A program made the position numbers and the translations under genes. Positions 47,151-59,048 of a stretch of DNA of 64,000 nt are shown here, one piece after another. The DNA is from Hydrangea macrophylla (taxonomy: Eukaryota; Streptophyta; Magnoliopsida; Cornales; Hydrangeaceae). The DNA is taken from the NCBI GenBank assembly GCA_033977485.1, contig CM066994.1:29834637-29898636 (forward strand), given 5' to 3'. The first letter of the stretch is position 1. Each line of letters opens with the position of its first letter. A model generated the notes under the pieces. That model saw nothing but the letters and a program-made list of their open reading frames with translations. It ran no database searches and was not told the DNA's origin.

Positions 47151-48395
47151 GACACCGGAGTATAAGACGTAAAGTGTATCTCTGTCTTTCAAAAGCACAT
47201 TTCCTAATTTGGCACCGGAGTCTAAGACGCAAAGCGTAGCTCAGTCGATCATATGATCCTCAAAAGACACCGGAGTATAAGACGCAAAGCGCATCTCAGT
47301 CTTTCAAAAAGCATTTCCTGATTCGGCACCGGAGTCTAAGACGCAAAGCGCATCTCAGTCGATCAGATGATCCTCAAAAGACACCGGAGTATAAGACGCA
47401 AAGCGCATCTCAGTCTTTCAAAAAAAACATTTCCTGATTCGGCACCGGAGTCTAAGACGCAAAGTGCATCTCAGTCGATTAGATGATCCTCAAAAGACAC
47501 CGGAGTATAAGATGTAAAGTGCATCTCAGTCTTTCAAAAAAACATTTCCTGATTCGGCACCAGAGTCTAAGACGCAAAGCGCATCTCAGTCGATCAGATG
47601 ATCCTCAAAAGACACCAGAGTATATGACGCAAAGCACATCTCAGTCTTTCAAAAAAACATTTCCTGATTCGGCACCGGAGTCTAAGACGCAAAGCGTATC
47701 TCAGTCTTTCAAAAAGTATTTCCTGATTCGGCACCGGAGTCTAAGACGCAAAGCGCATCTCAGTCGATCAGATGATCCTCAAAAGACACCAAAATATAAG
47801 ACGCAAAGCGCATCTCAGTCTTTCAAAAAGCATTTCCTGATTCGGCACTAGAGTCTAAGACGCAAAGCGCATCTCAGTCGATCAGATGATCTTCAAAAGA
47901 AACCGGAGTATAAGACGCAAAGCGCATCTCAGTCTTTCAAAAAAACATTTCCTGATTCGGCACCGGAGTCTAAGACGCAAAGCGCATCTCAGTCGATCAG
48001 ATGATCCTCAAAAGGCACCGGAGTATAAGACGCAAAGCGCATCTCAGTCTTTCAAAAAGCATTTCCTGATTCGGCACCGGAGTCTAAGACGCAAAGTGCA
48101 TCTCAGTCGATCAGATGATCCTCAAAAGACACCGGAGTATAAGACGCAAAGCGCATCTCAGTCTTTCAAAAAAACATTTCCTGATTCGGCACCGGAGTCT
48201 AAGACGCAAAGTGCATCTCAGTCGATCAGATGATCCTTAAAAGACACCAGAGTATAAGACGCAAAGCGCATCTCAGTCTTTCAAAAAATATTTCCTGATT
48301 CGGCACCGGAGTCTAAGACGCAAAGCGCATCTTAGTCGATCAAATGATCCTCAAAAGACACCGGAGTATAAGACGCAAAGCACATATCAGTCAAG
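47151..48395 (+). repeat. tandem array 2 in F: 115-bp dimer repeat
   Basis: About eleven copies of a 114-116 bp unit. Each is a dimer of two related halves of about 57 bp: half A GACACCGGAGTATAAGACGC..., half B GGCACCGGAGTCTAAGACGC.... One unit (47611-47784) carries an extra half. The halves share CGCAAAGCGCATCTCAGTC. Because the unit length hovers around multiples of three, long meaningless frames (Arg/Lys/Ser-rich) run through it. Confidence 0.95.
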
Positions 48396-49390
48396 CAACA
48401 AATTTGCGTTAACCCCTATTTTGGAATATAACAAATTTATATTCCCAATCCTCGTAACAAATTTACGTTGATCTTTATCTTGAGAATGTAACGAATTTAC
48501 ATCCTTGATTTCTGCGACAAATTTGCATTAACCCGTTACCTATTTTTCGAGAATATAACAAATTAATATTCCCGATCTCTGCAATAAATTTGCGTTGATC
48601 CTTATTCCGAGAATATAACAAATTTATATTCCCGATCCTCGTAACAATTTAGCGTTAATCCTTATGTTGAGAAAGTAATGAATTTACATCCTCGGTTTCC
48701 GCGATGAATTTGCGTTAACCCGTTTTTAGAGAATATAACAAATTTATATTCCCGATCCTCGTAACAAATTTACGTTGATCCTTATTCCGAGAATATAACC
48801 AATTTATATTCCCGATCTCCGCAACAAATTTGCGTTGATCCTTATTCCGTGAATATAACAAATTTATATTCCCGATCCTCGTAACAAATTTGCGTTGATC
48901 CTTATTCCGAGAATATAACAAATTTATATTCCCGATCCTCGTAACAAATTTGCGTTAATCCTTATGTTGAGAATGTAATGAATTTACATCCTCGATTTCC
49001 ACGACGAATTTGCGTTAACCCATTTTCCGAGAATATAACAAACTTATATTCCCAGTCTCCGCAACAAATTTGTGTTGATCCTTATTCTGAGAATATATCA
49101 AATTTATATTCCCGATCCTCGTAACAAATTTGCGTTAATCCTTATGTTGAGAATGTAATGAATTTACATTCTCGGTTTCTGCGACGAATTTGCGTTAACC
49201 CGTTTTTCGAGAATATAACAAATTTTATATTCCCGATCCTCGTAACAAATTTGCGTTGATCCTTATTCCGAGAATATAACCAATTTATATTCCCGATCTC
49301 CGTAACAAATTTTCGTTGATCCTTATTCAGAGAATAGAACAAATTTATATTCCCGATCCTCGTAACAAATTTACGTTAATCCTCATTCCG
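48396..49390 (+). repeat. tandem array 3 in F: 60-bp repeat
   Basis: About seventeen units of about 60 bp: AACAAATTTGCGTTGATCC, TTATTCCGAGAATATAAC, AAATTTATATTCCCGATCCTC. Two variant units (with TTATGTTGAGAATGTAATG and AACCCGTTTT) recur in fixed order at about 180 and 300 bp, hinting at higher-order structure. It starts directly at the end of array 2. Confidence 0.95.
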
Positions 49391-49843
49391 AGATTTTGCA
49401 TCGGTCAAGAATTAGATGACCCCCGTAATAGATTTTGCGTCGGTCAAGAATTAGATGACCTTCCCCGACTAATACATCACGTAAAGTGCGCCTTACATAG
49501 GGAAGACATGACAAGCATGGCGCCTGTATGACCAGGTCAATTCAGAAGATACCATCGCATAGCATTTGCATCATGACAAGATAGGTGCATTCATCCGTAT
49601 GGCTACTTGTGTTTGTGTATGTTTGGCTCCTGCCCGAACTACGTCTTGGTCTGATTCCCGAATGGATACGTAGGCAGCTCACCGTTGAGCACGACCAACA
49701 TGAACCGTTTGTGAAGCCGTTTTTGCAATGCACTTTTGTTTTACCTAAATTCGACAGTCTGGTCAAAGGCTTGTCTTCACACAGGCTTCGACATTCACTT
49801 GTGACGCGCGTTGCTCCACAAGCTCTGCCGAAGAGGGGTAAAC
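49391..49843 (+). other. F interior before 3' LTR, with PPT
   Basis: Non-coding. It contains the third ATTCCC...GGAT motif (about 49648-49665) and ends with the purine-rich GAAGAGGGGTAAAC (49830-49843), the likely PPT of F, directly before TGTAGACACC. Confidence 0.75.
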
Positions 49844-52800
49844 TGTAGACACCCCAATTTTGACCTAACGTCGAATTTAGGAGAGTGTCACCTCCACGTC
49901 CAATGATGATAAGGACCGAAAGATTCGAAGTATTCCAAGCTCTTTAGAAAGTTTTCCAAACGCGATAAAATTTTACAGAAAGGAGAAAATACCAGGTATT
50001 TAGGAGAATTCAGGTAAAAGACACCATTTTTGGAAAAGATCTTCGAAAATAAAGTTTCTTTAAGAAAAAGAAAAAAGAAAATACCTAGAAAGAGAAGCTT
50101 AACAAAAAAACGACATACGGCAAACATCGAGGCACTCAGTGAGTGCCGAACGGCATTAAGGGAGTGCCGGACGGCATTCAGTGAGTGCCGAACGGCATTC
50201 ACAGAGTGCCGCTGACATTTTCTGACTGCCGTTTGCTTTTAAAGTCTGTATTTTGTGGTACAATACGTATATGTAGGCAGATAAAAACAAAAAACTGATA
50301 AAGTAAGGCTGACTAAAACACGACAGTTAATCATTTTCGGCGGCTCTCAGCGAATGCCGCACGACAGTTATGGAGTGCCGCCGCGGCATTCACAGAGTGC
50401 CGCGTCTGCATCCACGGACTGCCGCGGATGATTTTTGACTGCCGTCCTGGGCAGCAGTCTGTCTAATTTCAGGAAGTACATATTGTACCACCAAATGAGA
50501 CATTGACACCTGGTTTTTACTCCGAATTCACTGAAAATACTTGGTAATTTTGCCTATAAAAGAGAGAGGATCTTCCTTGAGGGGGGGGGGGGGGGGGGGA
50601 GAGACCAAAAAAAATATTGGGGGAATACACAAGAAATCACTATCATTACAACAACACATATTTGAGAGAGTTTTGGAGAGCTTGAAGAAGAACTTGGAAG
50701 ATCTTCAAAATATAGGAATTTGAGGATAGTCTTGGAGGTGACCCTCTAATCTTAGTTGTGCTTTATTTCTTTTGAGCTTCTAATCCTCAAGTCATTTAGT
50801 TTTTCTTGATTTAGTTTTAGAGTTTGTTAAGTAAACTTGGAAGTCTTTGTTTCTAATTCTTGGATCCTTCTTCTATTCTTTTTGTTTATACTTTTCTCTT
50901 GAGATTCTTGGAGATCTTCAACATCTCTCTTGAAAGCTCTTGAGTTTGATCTTTGGAATCTCATGTAAGCTTATGCTTCACATGGGAGTCAAAGTTTGAT
51001 CATCATTTCACTTTGTAAACAAATAGGTGGATCCAAGTCCATATTCATGACTTGGATTCTCTAACTTGGAATTTCATGGGGTCTTCTCTATATCCTCTTG
51101 AAGTTCATGAGCTAGTTTTTGATTCTTTTTCTCTTTTTCTTGTTTATGTTCTTCTCTTGAGACTCTTGGGGATCTTCCATATCTCACTTGAATCTCATGA
51201 GTTTGATCTTTTAGTCTCATGTAAGCTTATGATTCACATGAGATTTAAAGTTGATCATCATTTTAGTAAGAACAAGTAGATGAATCCAAACCCCTACCAT
51301 GGTTTGGGTCCTCTAAGCTTGAGTTTTCATAGAGTCTCCTTATATTCCTTGAAAACTCATGAGTTTTAGTCATGTCATTATCCCCAATGACCATCAAATG
51401 GTAGGAGAAGTGGTTTGGTTTAAACCCAACTTCATGATTTAATAGTTGGGGTTAAGAAATAAAAGTTGAACTTGATAAATGAAAATAGTGAGTTCACAAA
51501 CTGTTTTTGATCAAAGATTTTTAGTTCAAAATCTAACCATTGAAATCAAGTGAAACCAACGGGAAAGTGTCAATAACACAATATTCTACCACTGTAATTT
51601 TTGTTTTGATGAGATTTTTGTGCTTAGAGGGGTTTGATCATGGGTTTTGTGGGTTAACCACAATCTGTCCAGAGCTTCAGAATAGTTTCAGAACAGTAAA
51701 ACGTTTTTGAAATTAGTAAATCAGAGCCTTATCCAAGTATTTTCAACTTCAAATAAATTTTTCCATGTAGTTTAATGTGTTAGGAAAGCCCCCTAAAAAG
51801 AATAAAGCATTTCGGATTATTTTACTATTTTTAAAAAATCAAACAAAATCTCTGGACAGAGAGTTGTACATCTCTGAGTGATGTCTGGTGTTTGTCCTAT
51901 TCCCAGAGATCCAACCGTTGAAACTTTGATTTTCTTTTTGATTTGGAAACTAGACTCATAGAGTCATCTTGTGTCCAAAATTCACCGAAATCAACCCATG
52001 GGAAGCATGCTTTTTATTTCTTTAAAGTTTTGGTCTGCTCTCTGCAATTTTCAGAATTTTATGACAGATTTGACCAACTTTGTAAATAGTGGTTCAAATG
52101 ATCTTTTCATGGTCTAGGGTTCAAACCATGCTTTAAGGATAATTAGTTAAACTTAAATTCAGAGGTTAAATGATTCAAATCAATGAATAAGTTAATAGCT
52201 TACTCTTGTTCATATTCATAAATTCATATACATTCATCCATACATGTTGATACTTGTAATTAGGACTTATTTTAGCTAGAGCATGTTACTTAGGATTCAA
52301 TAATATATCTTGTTTAAAGCATGTGGACTAACCCTTTGTTTTGTAGCGCTATTAAGGTATGATTTCTCAAAATCCTCTCTAGTTTATTAATTTATTAATT
52401 TTATTGATTTTCAAGCCTTTTTTTTTATGACATCCTAGAATTAAGTCTTGCCTTATGTGTATATATGTGATTAGAGACCTTTTTTAGTAGGATTTCTTTA
52501 CTTTGTATGCATTGCACGTTTAATATTCGTGGCCAGATCCCGGGTAAGTTCCCTTGTTCTCTATCTTGCATATCATGTTGTTTGCTAATTGAATTACTGG
52601 ATTTTGAATTATATTTTCCCCTTAGCAATCTTACACCATTTGGACATGCTTTTGTAATGTATATTTACATATGTACTAATTGAGGGCATGCTTAGATTAA
52701 TAATTGGATTAAAAGGATGTTAAGTAGAGGCCTATCGCGAGATAGGATGAAAAGGGGTGTTTTAGTCCATTGGGCTCCTTCCCTTTTCATTCCATAATCC

Positions 52801-52963
52801 CCGGACCTAGTCAAATCTTTGGTTTCGCAAAAGATCAGTTTCCTTTTCGAAATGGTTTCTTAATTTTCCTTTTAAAAATTAAGTTGCGACTCGTTTTGTT
52901 TTTGAATTTGGAAAAGAAGTTTTAAAAGAAAAGCTGTGGATAAGTCAACCTGCGATATCCACA
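49844..52963 (+). repeat. 3' LTR of element F
   Basis: This is 3120 bp, starting TGTAGACACCCC and ending GCGATATCCACA. A TATA box is at 50554-50562 and a G19 run at 50581-50599. It includes 51165-51310, which is absent from the 5' LTR. Confidence 0.93.
50131..50445 (+). repeat. hairpin array in 3' LTR of F
   Basis: It includes GGCACTCAGTGAGTGCC (50131-50147, perfect 7-bp stem), CGGCATTCAGTGAGTGCCG (50172-50190) and CGGCATTCACAGAGTGCCG (50193-50211), with further copies at about 50340 and 50383. Confidence 0.93.
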
Positions 52964-54480
52964 ACCCTCAACTGATGATATTTGGATTGTAGATCTATCT
53001 TGGACAATGTTGTAGCTTCCTATAGTTGATCAAATAAATCGTCGATCCGAGGTAAAGGATATTTATTCTTGATATTTACTCGGTTGAATTCTCTATAATC
53101 GATACACAGCCAAAGTGTCCCGTCCTTCTTCTTCACGAATAATACTGGTGCTCCCCAAGGCGATGTAATTGGACATACAAAACCTAGGTTCTCGAGCTCT
53201 TGAACTTGTTCCTTCCATTCCGATAGTTCAGCGGGGGCCATTCTGTAGGGAACCTTGGTGATTGGAGCGGTACTTGGTATAAGCTTAATACAGAACTCTA
53301 TACTTCTCTCAGGCAGTAAACTAGAAACATCCTGAAATACTTCCTCGAAGTCCTTGACTACAGGTATAGATGACACTGTCAACTCTGTACTGATGACTTT
53401 GATGTGTGCCAACCATCTTGTGAGGAACATATCTCCTAAAGGGTTATATTGGAAATCAAAAGGTTGATTCCCATCGTCAGAGAATGTAATCCTCTTCCTC
53501 GCACAATTCAAATTGTTTGACTCTAAGTGAGCCAATCCATTCCTAGAATTATGTCAAACTCCTTCATCAAAAGGACAATCAGCCTTGCAGGGATCTCATG
53601 GTCTCCTATCCGTAGAGAACAGTCCTTGCACGTGTGTCCTGACTTAACTGTGGCTCCTAATGGTGAGGTAGGATATCCAATCTCCTAATAGTCTTAGCAG
53701 ATATGAATGAAAGTGTAGTATCCTTATCAAATAAAACTTTAACATGGGATTTAAATAGAGTCAAAGTACTTTCCACTGCTTGCTTATCAGGTTGAGCTTC
53801 CTCACAATTCTTTTCTTTATAAACAGTCTCATCATATCCTGCGGTATTTGGAATAACAGCATTCAGGCGAGTCTGACACTGTTGACCAAAAGTCACTCGT
53901 TTAGGAGCAGTACAGTACTTGTTGATGTGACCAAGTTCACCACAGTTATACAAGACTATATTCTGATGAGTGATGCACTTAGGTGCCTTGCAGTCTCGAG
54001 TCAAATGACCGGGGGTGCCACAGTTAAAGCATTGTGTTATCTTCTTAGGTAAAGCACATTTTTGGCAAAATGTCCAGGCATCTGACAGTTAAAACATACT
54101 TGAGGTTTGGTTTTCCATTTCTTCTTCTCCGCTTTTGGTGCACACCTTTTGTTACGAAGGTGACGCAGACTGCCGTGTTCCATCTATTGAGTTTCACTGC
54201 AATCATACCAAATGTGACCTGGTAGGTTGCAATTAGCACAGAGGCATCTTGATCTGCAGTTCGGATGATTTTGCTAGGAAACTCTTGCACAGACCATCTC
54301 TTAACTGACCTAAGGTGACCCTATCTTAAGCTCAGAATAAGTGACTTGACCAAGCCAGTGGGGTCGACTTCTGGGGATAACAGCCGGGATAGTCCGCTTG
54401 ATTGGTTCTTGGTTGCTTGGGACGACTTGGCCATCTATGCACCTAGACACAGGTTCAGCCTAACGGGTTAATATTACTAT
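52964..54480 (-). pseudogene. element B gag end, protease and RT start, decayed
   Basis: This continues the B reading order across the ACCCT duplication of F (RT YHQLRV immediately before KEDIPK). Reading down from about 54250 come four CCHC-like knuckles: CANCNLPGHIWYDC, CFNCQMPGHFAKN (last Cys out of frame), CFNCGTPGHLTRDC and LYNCGELGHINKYC. Protease follows, where the DTGA motif is DKDT, and then an RT N-terminal part ([36 protein letters not shown]). Several stops and frameshifts break it. Above about 54290 the similarity fades; the gag N-terminus and 5' LTR are missing. Confidence 0.9.
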
Positions 54481-54919
54481 ATTAAACTCGTACTATCACA
54501 TAAGTATACAATAAAATCCAAATGTACATAATATAATTCAAGCATACATAATATACCAAACACGTATTCGAACAAGGGCTGTCTAATAGCAAAAGGGATT
54601 GTATTCTTATTCTTATTCTCCTTCCAAACTCTGGGCCGTAGGCTATGCTAACTGTTCTGAGATTTGACTCAGGAAGTTCGTCAGTATCTAAGCTATCCAG
54701 ACGGGCTATGGCTTACCTCAACTTCCCAGAAACTCGACTACTATTTGTCTATATGAAATTCATATGTCATAACCAACTTGGCTAATTTCTAAATGGATAA
54801 GTCCAAGGATATTTGGTGACTGCTAACATTCTTGTTGATGTGACAAAACTTATTTGGTTTTTTCAAAAGAACTTATATTTCTCAATATTACTTTTCCTCT
54901 TTAAAATCTTGAAAATCGA
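54481..54919. other. unassigned stretch between B and G
   Basis: No gene or recognisable repeat. It is the junction between the truncated 5' end of B and the truncated interior of G, probably a deletion or rearrangement scar. Confidence 0.5.
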
Positions 54920-56052
54920 TGGTTCATATGTCACACGGATGTAATGCATGTGTGCGTGTGTGCCTATTCTATATGCAAAAGAAAGGAAAGTTCTAATCCT
55001 AACAAAAAGACACATAAGCATATAAAATCCTCACTCATGCCAAATATGCCAATTTCACCTCTCATTGCAATCCTCACTACCCTTTCAAAGGTTGGATATT
55101 CAAGATTTTTTAAAATTCATTTGAAAAGCATTTCTTTAAATGATGAGATCTTTCAAAAACAATTCTCAAAGATTTTGAATATTTCTCAAAAAGGTGATTG
55201 GATAGAAATTTTACTTTGAAATTCATTTGAAAAGCATTTCTCCGAAAACAATTCCCAAAATTCTTGATTTTTCCTTTCTTTGAAGATGATCATGTAAAAA
55301 TATATTTTAACAAAGAGTAGTTTGTGGCTTTAATCAAAAAGTGAACTTCAAAGATTTTTGAAAGAGCGATTTGAAACTTTGGAACAAAGATGACAAAAAA
55401 TTCGTTTGCTTAAAAAGATGGAATTAAAATTCTTTTTGGTAGAAGGATCACTTGATCGGATCATTACCGTACTTTTCATGAATTTGGACACATACAAGGT
55501 CAATGATGCTTAGCTAATAAGATATAAGGGATGCAATCTTACAATCAAGATTCAGCATGTTCCCAAATGTCGTGGGACATAAGAAGGAATTGCTAAAAGA
55601 TAATTAGGAGATTACACATCCTACATCAAACAAGCATCGTCATCATCTCAAGTAATTACACAAAGCTCCCTAGCATATAACCCTAATCAAGATTTTATTC
55701 CCTAAGTTTGAAAGGTTCTATGGAAACTACCATGTAAAGGCTGGGTTTTGGTCAAATAAGCGACCCTTGACACACATCCAATATGATGCTTCATATACCA
55801 AATCATGATACGAGATCAAGGGTGATCACACAGTCCCATGATTACTTGACCGACCGGGTTACCCCGAGCCTCAAAGGTCATAGTTCCGTGCAATTGACTG
55901 GCTGGACATGCAAGTGCAATGCAACGGGTACACAAAAATTAATTAATTAGATTAACAAGATGTTTTTGAGTCTAATCCTCGAGTGAACCCAAAATCAGAA
56001 ATTCTGGTCTGCGAAACCAGAGATTCTGGGTTCGATCCCAGTAGAGTCGCCA
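54920..56052 (-). other. leader of element G (Ogre-like)
   Basis: The reverse complement matches the leader of F over most of its length, including GTTAGGATTAGAA near 54990 and the well-conserved block at 55740-55910. No coding sequence remains. G is truncated to the left, so only its 5' LTR and leader survive. Confidence 0.8.
56004..56052 (-). promoter_or_regulatory. primer-binding site of G with tRNA-Arg 3' half
   Basis: The plus strand reads like tRNA-Arg positions 27-76 with one base missing in the T stem: CTGGT-CTGCGAA-ACCAG, AGATT, CTGGG-TTCGATC-CCAG, TAGAGTC, G, CCA. The element is on the minus strand and the LTR starts three bases further right. It is not a tRNA gene: no D arm or 5' acceptor strand can be paired. 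Confidence 0.85.
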
Positions 56053-56055
56053 GAT

Positions 56056-59048
56056 TGTGGATACCCCAATTTTCCTACCCACAATTTTTTATTTAAAATC
56101 ATTTTCCAAATTCAAATTCAAATTCAAATTCAAAAATGAGTCACCACTTAATTTTTAAAAGGAAAATTAAGAAATCATTTAAAAGCAAACCGATCTTTTA
56201 GAAACTAGAGATTAACTAGGTCCAGGCATTATGGAATGAGAGAGGAAAGAGCCCGACGGACTAAATCACCCTCCCTCATCCTATCTCGCGATAGGCCTCT
56301 ACTCAACATCCTTTTAATCAAATTATTAATCTAAGCATGCCCTCAACTAATACATATGTATAAATATACATTACAAAAGCATGTCTAAAGGGTCTAAGAT
56401 TGCAAATGATAAAATATCATTCAAAACCACATATTTTAATTAACAAATGATATGATGTGCAGTTAGGGAACTAGGAAACTTACTCGGGATCCAGCCGCGA
56501 ATATTAAACGTGCAATGCATGCGAAATAAAGAAAATCCTAAAAAAAGTGTCTCTAATTCAAGTATACAGGTAAAGCAAGACCTATTTCGAAGGTCTCATT
56601 CATGCAGTCGAAAATCAATAAAAATCAAAGAAGCAAATTAAACTAGAGAAGGGTTGGGAAATTGTACCTCAAATGCACTACAAAACAAAGATTAGTACAC
56701 ACATTTTAAACAAAGCACATTATTGGATCCTGAGTAATAATTCCTAACAAGAGGAAAATTCTATTTTCAAGTGTCAATCTACATGAATGAATGTTCATGG
56801 ATATATGGATATGAACAAGAGTAAGCTATGAATTTATTCATTGGTTTGGACCATTTAGCCTTTGGTTGCAAGCTTGAATAATCTTTATTGGAGTATGGTA
56901 TAAGCCTTAGGTTAAGGAAAGATCATTTGAACCATTATTTACAAAGTTGGTAAAAACTGTGACAGGATTCTGAAAATTGCTGAGAGTAGACCCGAAATTC
57001 AAAGAAATAAAAGGGATGGTTCCCGTGGTTTGATCTTGATGATTTTTGGACACAAGGCACCTTTGTGAGTCTAGTTTTTAATCAAAAAGAAAATCAAGAT
57101 TTCAACGGTTAGATCTATGGGAATTAAACAAATACTAGATGTCACTCAGGACTTCATAATTCTCTGTCCAGAGTTTTTGTATGATTTTCTAAAAATAGTA
57201 AAAAATGATTTTCTAAAAATAGTAAAAAAAATCAGAAACACTTGGATCTTTTTAGGGAATCTTGTTAACACATGAAACTTCATATAAAAAATTATTTGGG
57301 GTCAAGAATGCTTGATTAAGATTCTGATTTACTCATTTCAAAAGGATGTTGCTGTACTAAAACTCAGGACAGATTGTTATTGTTTCCCAAAATCATGACC
57401 AAACCATCTTAACCATGGAATCTTGTTAAAACAAAAAAATACAGTGGTAGAACTTTGAGTTGTAGACATTTTCCCGTTGGTTTCATTCAATTGCGGTTCG
57501 ATGTTTAATTAAAAATCCTTGATCAAAAGTGGTCATTGAATTCACTGCACCATTTGTCAAATTCAACTTTATTTGTTAACCCCAACTATTAAACCATAGA
57601 GTTGGGTTTAAACCAAACCATTCGCTCCTACCATTTGATGGTCATTGGAGACTAAGGACACTCATATAGATTTCAATGAAGTGTGAATAAACTTCACAAA
57701 ATCTCAAGACAATAATCTAAACCATGGAAATAGGCTTAGATTTGCACTACTTTTCCTACCATTTGATGGTCATTGGAGACTAAGAACATTTGGACTTATG
57801 GATTTTAAGTGAAGTATAAGGAACTTCATAAAATCTCAAAGTAGTACGGCTAAGCCATGGAAATAAGCTTGGACTCAAATTATCCTTCTTACCATTTGTT
57901 GGTCATTGGAAACTAGGGACACTTAAAAGTATGGAAAAACTTCATAGAACCCCAAGGTAATGAATTCAAACTATGGTAAAAGTTTGAATTCATTAACTCA
58001 ACACACTAATACCAACCTTAATCCTCTCATGAATCATGAGTTCATAAGGATATTGAGGGATTCTAAACACAAGGATTCAAGTAAGACATTGAAAGCCTTA
58101 TGAATCTAAAAAAAAAGACATAGTCAAAAAGAAAAGAAATCATTCAAACAACATCAAACTCCAAGATTTATTCAAGCTGTAATCTCAAGGCTATTTTGAT
58201 CCAACTAATGAAATGAGAGTTCAATCACAATACACGTGGTGTGTGATGAAATGGGGTGGGAAGAAAGGTTTTGAAAAGGTGTAAAAGTTCCTAAGCATCT
58301 ATGTATTGTGATTGAACTTGGGTGTTAAAACTAAGTGATTTAGAGTTTACCTCTAATTGTACTCAACTCCTTTTGTTGCTTTGAAATCTTCCAAGAATGA
58401 TGATCAAGCTCTTCTTCTTCTAATTCCACTTATCTCTTAATTTAGAAAGTTTTGAAGAGAATCAATATTGGGATCCTAACATTCTAAAATTCCAAGTCCC
58501 CCTTAATGGGATACACATCCTCTATATATAGGCAATCTTTAGAGGGTTTTTTTGGGAAATTCGCAGCCAAAACCCTAATTTTAGCTGCCTTTTGATGGTA
58601 TAAACTGACCTATTTTTGGAGAGACTGTCATAAAAATACGGCACTCTCTGGAGATGGAAGTGGCACTTAGTGATTGCCGGAACGGCATTGAGTGAATGCC
58701 GAAGCGGCATTCATGGAGTGCCACAGACAACTACACAGACTGCCATTTTTTTTTGTAGAAATTCATTTTTTGCAGCATTTGATAAAATTATCGACATTTA
58801 CTGAAAGCTGTACGACACTTCACAGAGTGCCGTACGGCAACTCGTGACTGTCGCAACCTTCACTATGTACCGTTTTCTCTGTTTCCCTCTTTCTCTCTCT
58901 CTTTTTTTTTTGTTTTAAATTGGAAAAGCCTTCGGAAGAGCTTGAATCACTTTTGGAAGTCTTGGATTAATCGGATGCATGTCATCATTGGATCTTAGAG
59001 GTAATGCTCCCCTTAATTTGACGCTTGGTCAAAATCGGGGTGTCTACA
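56056..59048 (-). repeat. 5' LTR of element G (Ogre-like, diverged relative of F)
   Basis: This is 2993 bp on the minus strand, starting TGTAGACACCCCG and ending GGGGTATCCACA. It shares termini, hairpin motifs (about 58620-58860, for example CGGCATTGAGTGAATGCCG) and U5-like text with F but is clearly diverged. A TATA-like CTATATATAG is at 58522-58531 (minus). Confidence 0.9.

Larger units (their letters stand above)
17263..52963 (+). mobile_element. element F: Ogre/Tat-like LTR retrotransposon, non-autonomous, hosting E and A
   Basis: The LTRs are 17263-20249 and 49844-52963, with target duplication ACCCT (17258-17262 and 52964-52968) splitting B reverse transcriptase. Without E and A the element is about 15.3 kb. 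It has a tRNA-Arg type primer site, a leader, a gag remnant with a Tat-type zinc finger, no PR/RT/RNase H/integrase that I can find, three tandem arrays in its 3' half, and a PPT (about 49832-49843). Long elements with repeat-rich 3' untranslated regions are typical of the Tat/Ogre group. The LTRs differ by roughly 2-3 percent plus one 140-150 bp indel. Confidence 0.93.

Noticed and set aside
47483..48233. Long Arg/Ser/Lys-rich open frames
   Set aside because: They run through the 115-bp tandem array, repeat with it, and have no independent start context or similarity.
47151..49390. Arrays with 60- and 115-bp periods resembling a CRISPR locus
   Set aside because: There are no unique spacers between repeats, no cas genes, and the setting is a plant retrotransposon; these are head-to-tail tandem repeats.
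56004..56052. A tRNA-Arg gene
   Set aside because: The block lacks the D arm and the 5' acceptor strand, sits exactly at an LTR junction and is therefore a primer-binding region.
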